Positions 16,893-24,991 of a DNA stretch of 45,474 nt are shown piece after piece (position 1 is the stretch's first letter; the number at the start of each line of letters is the position of its first letter). The position numbers were made by a program, and so were the translations under genes. Origin of the DNA: TMED13 sp042090305 (lineage in GTDB: Bacteria; Pseudomonadota; Alphaproteobacteria; Methylaequorales; Methylaequoraceae); assembly GCA_042090305.1 (NCBI GenBank), contig JBELJQ010000014.1, positions 1 to 45,474 on the forward strand, given 5' to 3'. The notes under the pieces are model-generated. The model was not told the origin of the DNA, searched no databases, and saw only the letters and a list, made by a program, of their open reading frames with translations.

Positions 16893-17402
16893 ATGAAGTA
16901 TTTACGTCTCATAAAAAATAATAGTAAAAATTCAACATATCTTCTATTAGATAAAAAAAAATTTAAATGTAATGTAGGGAAAAATGGGGTGGGAAAGAAA
17001 ACAAGGGAAGGAGACTTAATTACACCTGAGGGGGTTTTTTCAATAAAAAGAGTCTTTTTTAGATCTGATAAAATCAACAAACCCAAAACATCTTTAAATT
17101 TGAAAAGAATAGAAAAGTTTGACTTCTGGTGTGTTGATTCAAAAAGTAAGAAATATAATAAACTACATATAAAAAGCAGAAAATTTAGATGTGAAAATTT
17201 GTATAGAAAAGACTCTCTTTACGATGTTATTATCGAAATTTCATTTAATAATTTCCCAATAAAAAAAAATAGAGGAAGTGCTATATTTATACATTGCTCA
17301 GGAGAAACTAATTTTACTGAGGGATGTATTTCGTTAAAAAAAGATGATCTTATGCAACTACTAAAAATAATTACCCCAACGACAAAGTTAATAATTAGCT
17401 AG
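16893..17402 (+). CDS. L,D-transpeptidase (YkuD domain) family protein
   Basis: A 169-residue protein built almost entirely of a YkuD domain. The catalytic signature is present: His134 in IFIHCSG and Cys145 in TEGCISL, with the expected spacing and Gly before the Cys. The TPEGVFSI segment upstream is typical too. These enzymes form 3-3 peptidoglycan cross-links or anchor proteins to the wall. No signal peptide is evident, a feature shared by this short YkuD subgroup in alphaproteobacteria, so the site of action is unclear. The ATG at 16893 is preferred over 16863, which would overlap the divergent regulator start. It overlaps yggS by 4 bp at the 3' end. Confidence 0.85.
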   Translation: MKYLRLIKNNSKNSTYLLLDKKKFKCNVGKNGVGKKTREGDLITPEGVFSIKRVFFRSDKINKPKTSLNLKRIEKFDFWCVDSKSKKYNKLHIKSRKFRCENLYRKDSLYDVIIEISFNNFPIKKNRGSAIFIHCSGETNFTEGCISLKKDDLMQLLKIITPTTKLIIS

Positions 17403-18061
17403 TTTCTTTTCCCAAAAATTGCTGAACCAACTCTTACAAAAGTAGTGCCTGCTATGATTGCTTGTTCAAAGTCATTAGACATGCCCATGCTTAAATGGCG
17501 GAGACTGCATTCTAGTTTCTTTTGCCTTAAAAGTTTGAAGTGGATAGTTGGATCTTCATCAAACGGAGGGATACACATTAACCCTGTAACATTTAATTTC
17601 AGGTCATTAATTAACCAATCTGTAAAGCTTTTAGTTTTAGCCAACTCTATCCCTGACTTTTGAGATTCGCTGCCAGTATTAACTTGAACGAAAAATTCAA
17701 ATTCTTTATTTAAGTTTTCGCTGCTATTTTTAATTTTTACGGCAAGTTTTTCTCTATCAATTGTTTCAATTGTATCAAATGTTTTTAAGGCTAAATTTAC
17801 TTTGTTAGTTTGAAGTGGCCCAATCAGATGTAACCTAATATTGTTATATTTTTTCTTTAGATTCTCCCATTTTGAGCTGGCCTCTTGCACTTTATTTTCA
17901 CCAAATATTTTATGGCCTTCTAAAATTAGTGGTTCAATGACCTCAGCTGAAAATGTTTTCGAAACAACCGTAAGATTGACATCTAAATCATTGCGATTTT
18001 TTTTTTTACAAGAATCTATTTTTTCAATTATTTGTTTATAATTTAGTAAAGTGTTATTCAT
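17399..18061 (-). CDS. yggS: YggS/PLPBP-type pyridoxal phosphate homeostasis protein
   Basis: A 220-residue alanine-racemase-fold protein of the YggS/PROSC family. Lys35 in TVVSKTF is the PLP Schiff-base lysine. Other family motifs are FGENKVQEA, LHLIGPLQTNKV, VNTGSESQKSG, LSMGMSNDFEQAI and RVGSAIFGKR, the last two binding the PLP phosphate. The family has no known catalytic activity and buffers PLP. It is convergent with the L,D-transpeptidase gene and its start codon is only 3 bp from that of the divergent thiE-like gene. Confidence 0.94.
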   Translation of the reverse strand: MNNTLLNYKQIIEKIDSCKKKNRNDLDVNLTVVSKTFSAEVIEPLILEGHKIFGENKVQEASSKWENLKKKYNNIRLHLIGPLQTNKVNLALKTFDTIETIDREKLAVKIKNSSENLNKEFEFFVQVNTGSESQKSGIELAKTKSFTDWLINDLKLNVTGLMCIPPFDEDPTIHFKLLRQKKLECSLRHLSMGMSNDFEQAIIAGTTFVRVGSAIFGKRN

Positions 18062-18086
18062 AATATGATCACAAAAATTAATTATA
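18037..18086. promoter_or_regulatory. Overlapping divergent promoters between yggS and the thiE-like gene
   Basis: TATAAT on the plus strand at 18037-18042 lies inside the yggS coding region, and TATAAT on the minus strand at 18081-18086 lies inside the thiE-like gene. Predicted start sites (about 18049 plus and 18074 minus) would give leaders of 12-16 nt and two transcripts overlapping by about 25 nt. No convincing -35 boxes are seen, so this rests on the -10 boxes and on the lack of any other space. Confidence 0.35.
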
Positions 18087-18652
18087 AAAGAAATTTAATT
18101 CCTACTAAATGGTTTTTTTTTGATTTAAGTAGAGATAAACATAAAGATGTTATTTTCTCCTTATCAAAAAAAGTGGGAGTGGTTTTCTTTTGTTCGTTAG
18201 GTAATTATAGTTATTCTTTTTTTAAAGAGTTACAACCCTTTATATTTTATTGTCAAAGAAATAATCTCAGATTCATAATTCCATTTTCATACTATTGGGC
18301 AAATAAGTATAAGGCCTTTGGTATCATGATTGAACGCAAAAGTATTCTAACTAAAAATCTAAAGTTAATAAGAAGTATTAAAAGAAAGTTTTGTATTGTT
18401 AGTAAAATACATTCTATTAAGGAAGCACATGAACTAGAGTCTGTATCCGATATCGTTTTTATCAGTCCTATTTTTTCAACCCGCAGTCATCCAAATCAAA
18501 AACCTTTAAAAAATTATATATTTCTTTATTTATGTCATCTGTTAAAAAGAAAATGGGTATTTTTGTTAGGAGGAATGAATGAAAAAAAGTTTAAATACAA
18601 GAAGTTTAATTCAGCGTTAGGTTTTGGAGCAATAACCGATTTTAAAAAATGA
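18065..18652 (+). CDS. ThiE/TenI-like protein (thiamine phosphate synthase family), divergent
   Basis: A 195-residue protein with the pattern of the thiamine phosphate synthase/TenI TIM barrel: VSKIHSIKEAHELE, then SDIVFISPIFSTRSHPNQ (about 133-148), matching the ..S.VFPT.SHP.. phosphate loop of the family, and LLGGMNEKK near residue 167. The N-terminal half is poorly conserved and basic, so catalytic competence as ThiE is doubtful. Relatives of this kind sit next to leuS in several alphaproteobacteria. It overlaps leuS by ATGA and shares a tiny divergent region with yggS. Confidence 0.6.
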   Translation: MITKINYKRNLIPTKWFFFDLSRDKHKDVIFSLSKKVGVVFFCSLGNYSYSFFKELQPFIFYCQRNNLRFIIPFSYYWANKYKAFGIMIERKSILTKNLKLIRSIKRKFCIVSKIHSIKEAHELESVSDIVFISPIFSTRSHPNQKPLKNYIFLYLCHLLKRKWVFLLGGMNEKKFKYKKFNSALGFGAITDFKK

Positions 18653-21177
18653 AAATTCAAGAATATAAAGCAAAAGAAATTGAAAAAAAGTGGCAGAAAA
18701 TTTGGGGTGATCAAGGATCATTCAATGTTCATACCGACCTAAATAAAGTAAAATTCTATGTTCTTGAAATGTTTCCGTATCCTTCGGGGAACATTCACAT
18801 GGGTCATTTACGTAATTATACAATAGGGGATGTTGTAGCAAGGTTTTACAAAAATAATGGTTTCAATGTCCTCCATCCAATGGGATGGGACAGCTTCGGA
18901 ATGCCTGCTGAAAATGCTGCAATCGAAAATAAAACAAATCCAAAAGAATGGACAGAGGCAAATATTCAAAATATGAAGAAACAACTTCGCTCCATTGGAT
19001 TGTCTATCGATTGGAAAAGAGAGATATCGACGTGCTCTGAAAAATATTATAAACACCAGCAGAAAATCTTTATTGATTTATTTAACAATGGGTTAATTTA
19101 TAAGAAAGACAGTTTTGTAAATTGGGACCCTATTGATAATACTGTTCTAGCTAATGAACAGGTTATAGATGGAAAAGGTTGGAGGTCTGGAGCCTTGGTA
19201 GAGAAAAAGAAGCTATCTCAATGGTTTCTAAAAATTTCTGAATTTTCGAATGAACTCCTCCAAGATCTTGAAAAATTAGACTCATGGCCAGAAAAAGTTA
19301 AATTAATGCAAAAAAACTGGATAGGCTATTCCAGGGGTGTTGAGTTGAATTTTGAAATTGTTGAAACCCAGTCATCAATTAAAATTTTCACAACAAGAGT
19401 TGAAACTATCTTCGGAGCATCTTTTATAGGATTATCAGTTGAACATCCCTTAAGTGAACATTTTAAGGATAATAATGATTTTAAAATTTTTAGAGAAAGA
19501 TGTTTAATGGAAGATTCGAAGGTATTAAATGAAAAAATTTCATTCAAGACAAATTTTAATGCAAAGCATCCGTTTAATGAGAATGAGTATATACCAATTT
19601 ATTTTACAAACTATGTGATGATAGACTATGGTAGTGGTGCAATATTTGGTTGTCCGGCCCATGATGAAAGAGATTTTGAATTTGCAATGAAAAATGGTCT
19701 TCCTGTAAATCAAGTAATAAAGTCAGACAAACCTTTACCTTACTGTGAGATAAACTTTAACGATAAACTTCAAAATTCTGATTTTCTCAACGAACTTTCA
19801 ATTAATGATGCTAGAAAAATTGCAATAAAGGAAATAGAAGAAAAAAAAATAGGATCTTCTAAAGAAGTTTTTAGATTAAAGGATTGGGGGGTTTCAAGGC
19901 AAAGGTACTGGGGCTGCCCAATTCCAATAATTTATACAAAAGATGGATCCATAGAAACAGTTAGTGATGATGAACTTCCTGTTAAATTGCCAGAAGAAAT
20001 TGATTTATCAAAAAATGGAAACCCTTTGGATAACCATCCTACCTGGAAATTCACAAAATCAAAAAAAACCAACCAGGATGCTCAAAGAGAAACAGATACA
20101 TTAGATACGTTCTTTGATTCTTCATGGTACTATTTAAGATTTTGTTCACCATCAGAGGAAGACAAGCCCTTCAATCAAGTTGATACGGATTATTGGATGT
20201 CTGTTGACCATTATATTGGAGGGATTGAACATGCCATTCTTCACCTTTTATACTCACGTTTTTTTTCTAGGGCATTAAATAAAAGTGGTTACAAAGTTCC
20301 AATCGAACCATTCAAAAAATTGGTGACTCAGGGAATGGTTTGTCATGAAACCTATAAAACCGATGATGGAAGATGGATAAATCCATCAAAAATTATAACC
20401 GAAAAGGATGAGTCTTTTTTTGAAGAAAATGGAATAAAGGTAACTGTTCAAAAGGGGCGATCAGAAAAAATGAGTAAATCAAAAAAGAATGTTGTTGATC
20501 CAGATTTAATAATTTCAGAATATGGAGCTGATACTGCAAGACTGTTTATGATATCCGACTCTCCTCCTGAAAGAGACTTAGAATGGTCTATTGACGGAAT
20601 AAAAGGTACTTTCAAATATTTAAATAAAATTTTTAAGATCCTTACAACTAATGATTTTTCATTCAGTTTAGAACTTCATTATAATAAGAAGGCGTTTAAT
20701 GAGGATGAATCTAAAGTATACGAATTTTTAAACTCAGTTATAGAGTCCTACACTAAAGATATAAAAGATTATAAGTTTAACCTTGCTGTTGCAAAACTTA
20801 GGGAGTTATCTAATTTACTTATTAAAAAGAGAGTCTGCAAGGAACTATTAGACTATAGTTGGTCAATATTTCTAAGGCTTGCTTCCGTTGTCATCCCACA
20901 TTTTTCTTCAGAATTGTCGGAAAAAGCAGGGCTAAATCAAAATATCGATGAACTTAAATGGCCAACTGCTGATTTAGAAATAAAAAAATCTAATGAAACA
21001 ATCATTGTAATACAAGAAAACGGAAAGAAAAGAGGTATTTATAAGATTACTAAGGAATTAAATAAGGATGAACTAATTAAAGAGGTTTCAAAATCTGATA
21101 AATTTAGTAAAATATTTAGCGGTGAAGTAAAAAAAATGATTTATATTCCTGGTAAAATATTAAATATAGTCAAATGA
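18649..21177 (+). CDS. leuS: Leucyl-tRNA synthetase
   Basis: A complete 842-residue class Ia synthetase. The HIGH motif appears as HMGHLRNYTIGD near residue 51, the KMSKS loop as EKMSKSKKNVVDPD near residue 606. The CP1 editing domain contains the GCPAHDERDFEFA segment near residue 345, whose Asp is essential for hydrolysing mischarged tRNA. The C-terminal anticodon-binding domain follows. Joined by ATGA overlaps to the thiE-like gene upstream and lptE downstream, so these four genes form one operon with holA. Confidence 0.97.
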   Translation: MKIQEYKAKEIEKKWQKIWGDQGSFNVHTDLNKVKFYVLEMFPYPSGNIHMGHLRNYTIGDVVARFYKNNGFNVLHPMGWDSFGMPAENAAIENKTNPKEWTEANIQNMKKQLRSIGLSIDWKREISTCSEKYYKHQQKIFIDLFNNGLIYKKDSFVNWDPIDNTVLANEQVIDGKGWRSGALVEKKKLSQWFLKISEFSNELLQDLEKLDSWPEKVKLMQKNWIGYSRGVELNFEIVETQSSIKIFTTRVETIFGASFIGLSVEHPLSEHFKDNNDFKIFRERCLMEDSKVLNEKISFKTNFNAKHPFNENEYIPIYFTNYVMIDYGSGAIFGCPAHDERDFEFAMKNGLPVNQVIKSDKPLPYCEINFNDKLQNSDFLNELSINDARKIAIKEIEEKKIGSSKEVFRLKDWGVSRQRYWGCPIPIIYTKDGSIETVSDDELPVKLPEEIDLSKNGNPLDNHPTWKFTKSKKTNQDAQRETDTLDTFFDSSWYYLRFCSPSEEDKPFNQVDTDYWMSVDHYIGGIEHAILHLLYSRFFSRALNKSGYKVPIEPFKKLVTQGMVCHETYKTDDGRWINPSKIITEKDESFFEENGIKVTVQKGRSEKMSKSKKNVVDPDLIISEYGADTARLFMISDSPPERDLEWSIDGIKGTFKYLNKIFKILTTNDFSFSLELHYNKKAFNEDESKVYEFLNSVIESYTKDIKDYKFNLAVAKLRELSNLLIKKRVCKELLDYSWSIFLRLASVVIPHFSSELSEKAGLNQNIDELKWPTADLEIKKSNETIIVIQENGKKRGIYKITKELNKDELIKEVSKSDKFSKIFSGEVKKMIYIPGKILNIVK

Positions 21178-21668
21178 AAAAAAACTTATTTTGTCTAATA
21201 CTTTCTATATTTTTAATTTACTCTTGCTCATATAAGCCTCTATATACAAAAAAGAATTTCGGTTTAAATAAAATCGATATTATTATTAAATCAAAAGGAA
21301 GGTATGAGAATAATGTGATCTTGATGAAAAACCTTCTTGACAAAAAGTTTAATTCTAGAGCATCAAAACCATCAAACTTAAAACTGGTAATTTCGCTGGA
21401 TAGGAGAGTTTCTAATCTAGGAGTAAACAAAGATCTAAATACTTTCGGTAAAAGAGTTACTATTTTTGTTAATTATTCTATGTATGATAAAAAAGGAAGT
21501 CTTACAAAAGGAAGTCTTACTAATAGTTCAACATTCAACTTTTCGGCAAACGATTATGCCAACATTAACTCTCTAGAGGACTCTTTTTCTAAGTTAGTTA
21601 AGCATGCCTCGGAGAATATAGGAACACTTGTATTAGCCGAGAGTTTCTCAAGAAAAATATATCCATGA
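21174..21668 (+). CDS. lptE: LPS-assembly lipoprotein LptE
   Basis: A 164-residue lipoprotein with a short signal peptide and lipobox cysteine at residue 18 (IFLIYSCSYKPLY). The CSYKPLY start of the mature protein is typical of alphaproteobacterial LptE, which plugs LptD and delivers lipopolysaccharide to the outer leaflet. Identity rests also on position: leuS-lptE-holA is a conserved order in proteobacteria. Overlaps by 4 bp with both neighbours. A short internal direct repeat (KKGSLTKGSLTNSS) is visible near residue 103. Confidence 0.85.
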   Translation: MKKNLFCLILSIFLIYSCSYKPLYTKKNFGLNKIDIIIKSKGRYENNVILMKNLLDKKFNSRASKPSNLKLVISLDRRVSNLGVNKDLNTFGKRVTIFVNYSMYDKKGSLTKGSLTNSSTFNFSANDYANINSLEDSFSKLVKHASENIGTLVLAESFSRKIYP

Positions 21669-22726
21669 TATTAAAGTTTGAGCAATTTGTTTCCAACATA
21701 AATAATTATTCTAGTTTGAAGTACTTCGTTTTTCATGGAGAAAACATTGGTAAAGTTGATGATTGTGCCAAGCTTTTAATATTGGAAAAAAAAAAAAGTT
21801 CTAACATTGACTTTATAACCAAATATTCCGACGAATTAAAGAGCGGTGAATTTACTAATATAGTAAACCAAAACTCTGAAATAAATATTTTTGGTAACAA
21901 GACAATAATCTTATTTAATTTATCAACTGAAAAATTATCAAAAGAGATTGTCGATACTATAGAAAAAGTCAATCGGTCTGAAGTTACTATAATAGTTAAA
22001 TCGGACCAATTAAGCAAAAAATCATCAATAAGAACAAAGTTTGAGAAGGATCCTGGCGTAGTTATTGTTCCTTGCTATGAGGATACTGCTTTTGAAAAAA
22101 GAGGGGTGATTAAAGATTTCTTTTTTAAAGAGAAAATCACTGTGTCAGAGGAACAAATAAATACGCTTGCTCAAGTTTTTAGCAATCAACGTTTAGAAAT
22201 TTTGAATGAATTACAAAAAATTAAATTTTTATTATCAAGAAAGAAAAATCTAATGAACGACTTGCAATTCATTTATCGTTCATCCTATTTTGATGAGCTT
22301 AAGTTCATTTATTGCCTCGTTTCTGGTAACCTTAAGGATTATGAAAGAAAATTTGACGAACTCTGTTTTTCTAATGGAGATCAAATTAGATACACGACCA
22401 TTTTGCTCAACCATTTTTATAGACTTTTGTTTGTAAGTTATTTGGTAAAAGATGGAGAATCATTAAATCAAGCGGTATCAAGATTACGTCCCCCAATTTT
22501 TTTTAAATATCACTCAGAATTTATGAAACAACTATCAAAATGGAAAATTAAAGATTTAATACTTATAATAAAAAGACTTTTGAAGTGTAAACAAAAACTT
22601 TTTAATGGTCATTTATCCTCTCAATCTTTTTTTCTCAAAACAATGCTTTTGATCTTAAATAAAGGCGATAGATTCACTCAGAACAATTTAAATGCTCTAA
22701 CAATTCTTTTTTTATTGTTTTTTTAG
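21665..22726 (+). CDS. holA: DNA polymerase III subunit delta
   Basis: A 353-residue protein placed directly after lptE as is usual for holA. The N-terminal AAA+-like domain starts with FVFHGENIGKVDDC, the degenerate P-loop region of delta; delta does not bind ATP. It opens the beta sliding clamp during loading. The C-terminal part is helical, with the conserved LL..FYRLLFVSYLVKDG region. The last 53 bp overlap the convergent coaE gene, so the hydrophobic tail after NNLNALT may be dispensable or a lineage extension. Confidence 0.85.
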   Translation: MILKFEQFVSNINNYSSLKYFVFHGENIGKVDDCAKLLILEKKKSSNIDFITKYSDELKSGEFTNIVNQNSEINIFGNKTIILFNLSTEKLSKEIVDTIEKVNRSEVTIIVKSDQLSKKSSIRTKFEKDPGVVIVPCYEDTAFEKRGVIKDFFFKEKITVSEEQINTLAQVFSNQRLEILNELQKIKFLLSRKKNLMNDLQFIYRSSYFDELKFIYCLVSGNLKDYERKFDELCFSNGDQIRYTTILLNHFYRLLFVSYLVKDGESLNQAVSRLRPPIFFKYHSEFMKQLSKWKIKDLILIIKRLLKCKQKLFNGHLSSQSFFLKTMLLILNKGDRFTQNNLNALTILFLLFF

Positions 22727-23270
22727 TTTTTTCTGTATTAATCAACAAAGAGATCTTGTCAGAGCCAGAGAAATCGATTTGATTTTTGATGATGCTTTTG
22801 TATTTATTTTCGTCGATATTCTTTCTCTTTAATACTCTTTTCTTTTGGATTGTTTTATCTACTTTTAAGTAAATAATTTCATCGTATTCATTTTCCATCC
22901 TTTTTTCAAAAAGAAGTGGTATATCAAAGAAAATTACTTCTTCTTTGCTATGTATTTTACAAAATCTTTTTTTCATTTCTGAAAGACTTTCATATATTAA
23001 CTTTTCTAAGTCTCTCAGCTCACCTGGGCTGCCAAAAATATAATCTGATAATGCTTGTTTATTAATCCTTCCATTCGAAAAAAATAAATTTGAAATCTTG
23101 TGGCCAAGCATCCTTCTAACCTTGTTTTTCAAATTAATGGTCTTGTACAATTTCTTAACCTCGAGGTCGCATTCAAACACTTTATACCCACTATTCTTCA
23201 AAATTTTACAAACTGTTGTCTTTCCAGAACCAATATTCCCTGTGATTGCTATTTTTCTCATAATGCTCAA
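22674..23270 (-). CDS. coaE: Dephospho-CoA kinase
   Basis: A 198-residue P-loop kinase for the last step of coenzyme A synthesis. The Walker A motif is ITGNIGSGKTTV (residues 9-20), followed by FECDLEVKKLY, the family's dephospho-CoA-binding D..v..LY region, and VIFFDIPLLFE near residue 102. The start overlaps the aroE stop as ATGA. The maf-aroE-coaE run is conserved in alphaproteobacteria, where dnaQ usually follows; here holA comes from the other side and overlaps by 53 bp. Confidence 0.95.
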   Translation of the reverse strand: MSIMRKIAITGNIGSGKTTVCKILKNSGYKVFECDLEVKKLYKTINLKNKVRRMLGHKISNLFFSNGRINKQALSDYIFGSPGELRDLEKLIYESLSEMKKRFCKIHSKEEVIFFDIPLLFEKRMENEYDEIIYLKVDKTIQKKRVLKRKNIDENKYKSIIKNQIDFSGSDKISLLINTEKTKKTIKKELLEHLNCSE

Positions 23271-24142
23271 ATAAATTTTTCAAGAATCTTTATTCCCTCG
23301 CCAATATCCTGTTTAGTTAATTTAATTCCAAACCATTTATTGAAAGATTCTGCTGCTTGCCTTATTAGCATAAATTTGCCGTTCAGTATTTTTTCAGAGT
23401 TGAGTTTTTGCTTCTCTGCAAGTTTGTTAAATATTGTTTGTGACTTATTATAATTAATATCATAAACAATCGCATCTCTTGAAAGAAGGGTGAATAATGA
23501 TTCAAATTTATTCTCATCCATTTGATTTCCTTTCATGCCAATTGAACTTGTATTTATAAACATTCCAACAGTTTGGTCTGGTGGGTCATAAATATTTCTT
23601 AAGTGAAATTTCGTAGATGAAAATTTTTTTATTTTTTTAAAATGATTTACCATCATTTCTGCTTTTGATTCTGTTCTATTGCTTATATTAACAATTTTAA
23701 CATTATAATTAAGTAATTCTGATAGAATTCCATATGATGCCCCTCCTGCACCCAATATATGTATTACCTTTGGTACGTTGCAATTAAAGTCTTTTACCAA
23801 AGAGTTGTAGAAACCGATCCCATCTGTATTGGATCCAATTAATTTATTATCACGTCTATAAATTGTGTTTATTGCCTGTGCTATAACCGCATTTTGTTCT
23901 TCCTCATCAACATATTTTTGAAACCTTTGCTTAAAGGGCACGGTGATATTTACTCCCATGACTTCCCCTAATCTGATTTGTCTTATTAGTTGCTTTTGTT
24001 GATCTTCTAGCCTTTCTGGATCCTTATCGAGTTCTAATTTTTCGTATACGCAGTTTGTTTTGTATTTGACCAACCAGTGATTATGAATCTCTGGTGACAA
24101 AGAATGTTTAACTGGATTTCCTATTACAAATAACTTTTTCAT
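23267..24142 (-). CDS. aroE: Shikimate dehydrogenase (NADP+)
   Basis: A 291-residue enzyme that reduces 3-dehydroshikimate in aromatic amino acid synthesis. Signature residues are visible: GNPVKHSLSPEIHN for shikimate binding, VNITVPFKQ with the catalytic Lys, GSNTDGIGF with the catalytic Asp, and the NADP-binding GAGGASYGI. Length is normal. Its start lies within the last 35 bp of maf and its stop overlaps coaE by 4 bp, so the three genes are one compact operon reading away from the origin. Confidence 0.95.
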   Translation of the reverse strand: MKKLFVIGNPVKHSLSPEIHNHWLVKYKTNCVYEKLELDKDPERLEDQQKQLIRQIRLGEVMGVNITVPFKQRFQKYVDEEEQNAVIAQAINTIYRRDNKLIGSNTDGIGFYNSLVKDFNCNVPKVIHILGAGGASYGILSELLNYNVKIVNISNRTESKAEMMVNHFKKIKKFSSTKFHLRNIYDPPDQTVGMFINTSSIGMKGNQMDENKFESLFTLLSRDAIVYDINYNKSQTIFNKLAEKQKLNSEKILNGKFMLIRQAAESFNKWFGIKLTKQDIGEGIKILEKFI

Positions 24143-24725
24143 TTTTAATTATATCTATTAAATTTTTCGCGGGAAACCCAATAATTGTTTCTAAGTTTCC
24201 GTCTACGATTTCTATAAATTTATGTTTATTATTATCTTCTATTTTATATGAGCCTACACATGATAATGCAGTCAACTTATTCTCCTTAAGATATTCATCT
24301 AATTGTTTATCGGAAACGTCTCTAAACCTTAAGTGCGCCTTGTGAGTTTCTTTAAATACAACATTATCATTTTGGACAGCAGCAACACTACTTATTAAGG
24401 TGTGCTCTTTTTTTCTTAAAAATCGGAGGTTTTTTTTAGCTTCTTCGATAGTCTTTGGCTTGTTAATAACCCTGTTTTGGCATACTAATACCTGATCAGA
24501 ACCAATAATTAGTTGTTTGACATTTGTAGCCTTTATAGATCTGGCTTTCAATAATGCTAATTTTTCTGATAAAACGGTTGGCGTTGTGATTTCTTTTTTT
24601 ACTTTCTCCTCATCCACATTGTGTTCTTTTGTAATGAACGATATCTTGTTTTTTTTCAGGTAGTCAATTCTTGCCATACTTGATGAAGCAAGTATAACCT
24701 GTATACTGTTTGTGGAAAAGTTCAT
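24108..24725 (-). CDS. maf: Maf-family nucleoside triphosphate pyrophosphatase
   Basis: A 205-residue Maf protein. Motifs are VILASSSMARIDYL, a slightly altered form of the usual LAS.SPRR phosphate-binding start, then EKLALLKAR and the catalytic IIGSDQVLVC with the essential Asp, followed by KPKTIEEAKKNLRFL. Maf proteins hydrolyse modified or canonical nucleotides (dTTP/UTP or m7GTP types); the altered RR to AR leaves specificity open. It is the first gene left of the proposed origin and reads away from it. Confidence 0.92.
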   Translation of the reverse strand: MNFSTNSIQVILASSSMARIDYLKKNKISFITKEHNVDEEKVKKEITTPTVLSEKLALLKARSIKATNVKQLIIGSDQVLVCQNRVINKPKTIEEAKKNLRFLRKKEHTLISSVAAVQNDNVVFKETHKAHLRFRDVSDKQLDEYLKENKLTALSCVGSYKIEDNNKHKFIEIVDGNLETIIGFPAKNLIDIIKNEKVICNRKSS

Positions 24726-24767
24726 TATATTGCTTTTATCATCTTTTTATTAAATTTTATTAAAATA

Positions 24768-24776
24768 TTCTGCACA
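24768..24776 (+). promoter_or_regulatory. DnaA box-like site (8 of 9)
   Basis: TTCTGCACA differs from the TTATNCACA consensus only at the third base. It lies 9 bp from the perfect box on the opposite strand. Confidence 0.45.
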
Positions 24777-24785
24777 CAGTTTCAT

Positions 24786-24794
24786 TGTGAATAA
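24786..24794 (-). promoter_or_regulatory. Perfect DnaA box
   Basis: TTATTCACA read on the minus strand matches the TTATNCACA consensus at every position. Placement in the proposed origin makes it a likely DnaA binding site. Confidence 0.6.
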
Positions 24795-24893
24795 TAATCC
24801 TAACAGTTTTATCCTTTTTTTTAACAAATTTGCGATATGTCTATATTTTAGTGTGCTAGCGATTTTATACATAGGTTTTCAACACTTTATTAG

Positions 24894-24919
24894 TTAGCAA
24901 ACTGTTAGTATTATGTTAA
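24894..24919 (+). promoter_or_regulatory. CtrA-like half-site array
   Basis: TTAG (24894-24897), TTAG (24905-24908) and TTAA (24916-24919) each stand 7 bp apart, the TTAA-N7-TTAA geometry of CtrA sites. Two further TTAA copies follow at 24925 and 24929, out of phase. CtrA represses initiation at the Caulobacter origin. Two of the three half-sites have G for the last A, so binding is plausible but unproven. Confidence 0.45.
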
Positions 24920-24946
24920 TAACTTTAATTAACAATATTCACTTCT

Positions 24947-24977
24947 CAACAACAACAACAACCTATATATATATATA
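24947..24977 (+). repeat. Simple repeats (CAA)5 and (TA)7 beside hemE
   Basis: Five CAA units (24947-24961) are followed after two bases by seven TA units (24964-24977). The block ends 14 bp before the hemE start codon. A TA run next to DnaA sites would fit a duplex-unwinding element. Confidence 0.7.
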
Positions 24978-24991
24978 ATTGTATTAGTAGT

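Larger units (their letters stand above)
24726..24991. other. Probable chromosome replication origin (oriC) between maf and hemE
   Basis: This 266-bp gap is the longest stretch without any gene in an otherwise tightly packed window. It contains a perfect DnaA box (TTATTCACA on the minus strand, 24786-24794), a near match (TTCTGCACA, 24768-24776), three TTAR half-sites at 11-bp steps, and AT-rich simple repeats that could unwind. Genes on both sides are oriented outward (maf-aroE-coaE left; hemE through xth right). In Caulobacter crescentus the origin is next to hemE and is bound by DnaA and CtrA. The call combines these sequence signals with that known context. Confidence 0.7.

Noticed and set aside
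24947..24977. CAA and TA tracts as a CRISPR or satellite array
   Set aside because: Short simple repeats with no spacers; they fit an AT-rich unwinding region better.
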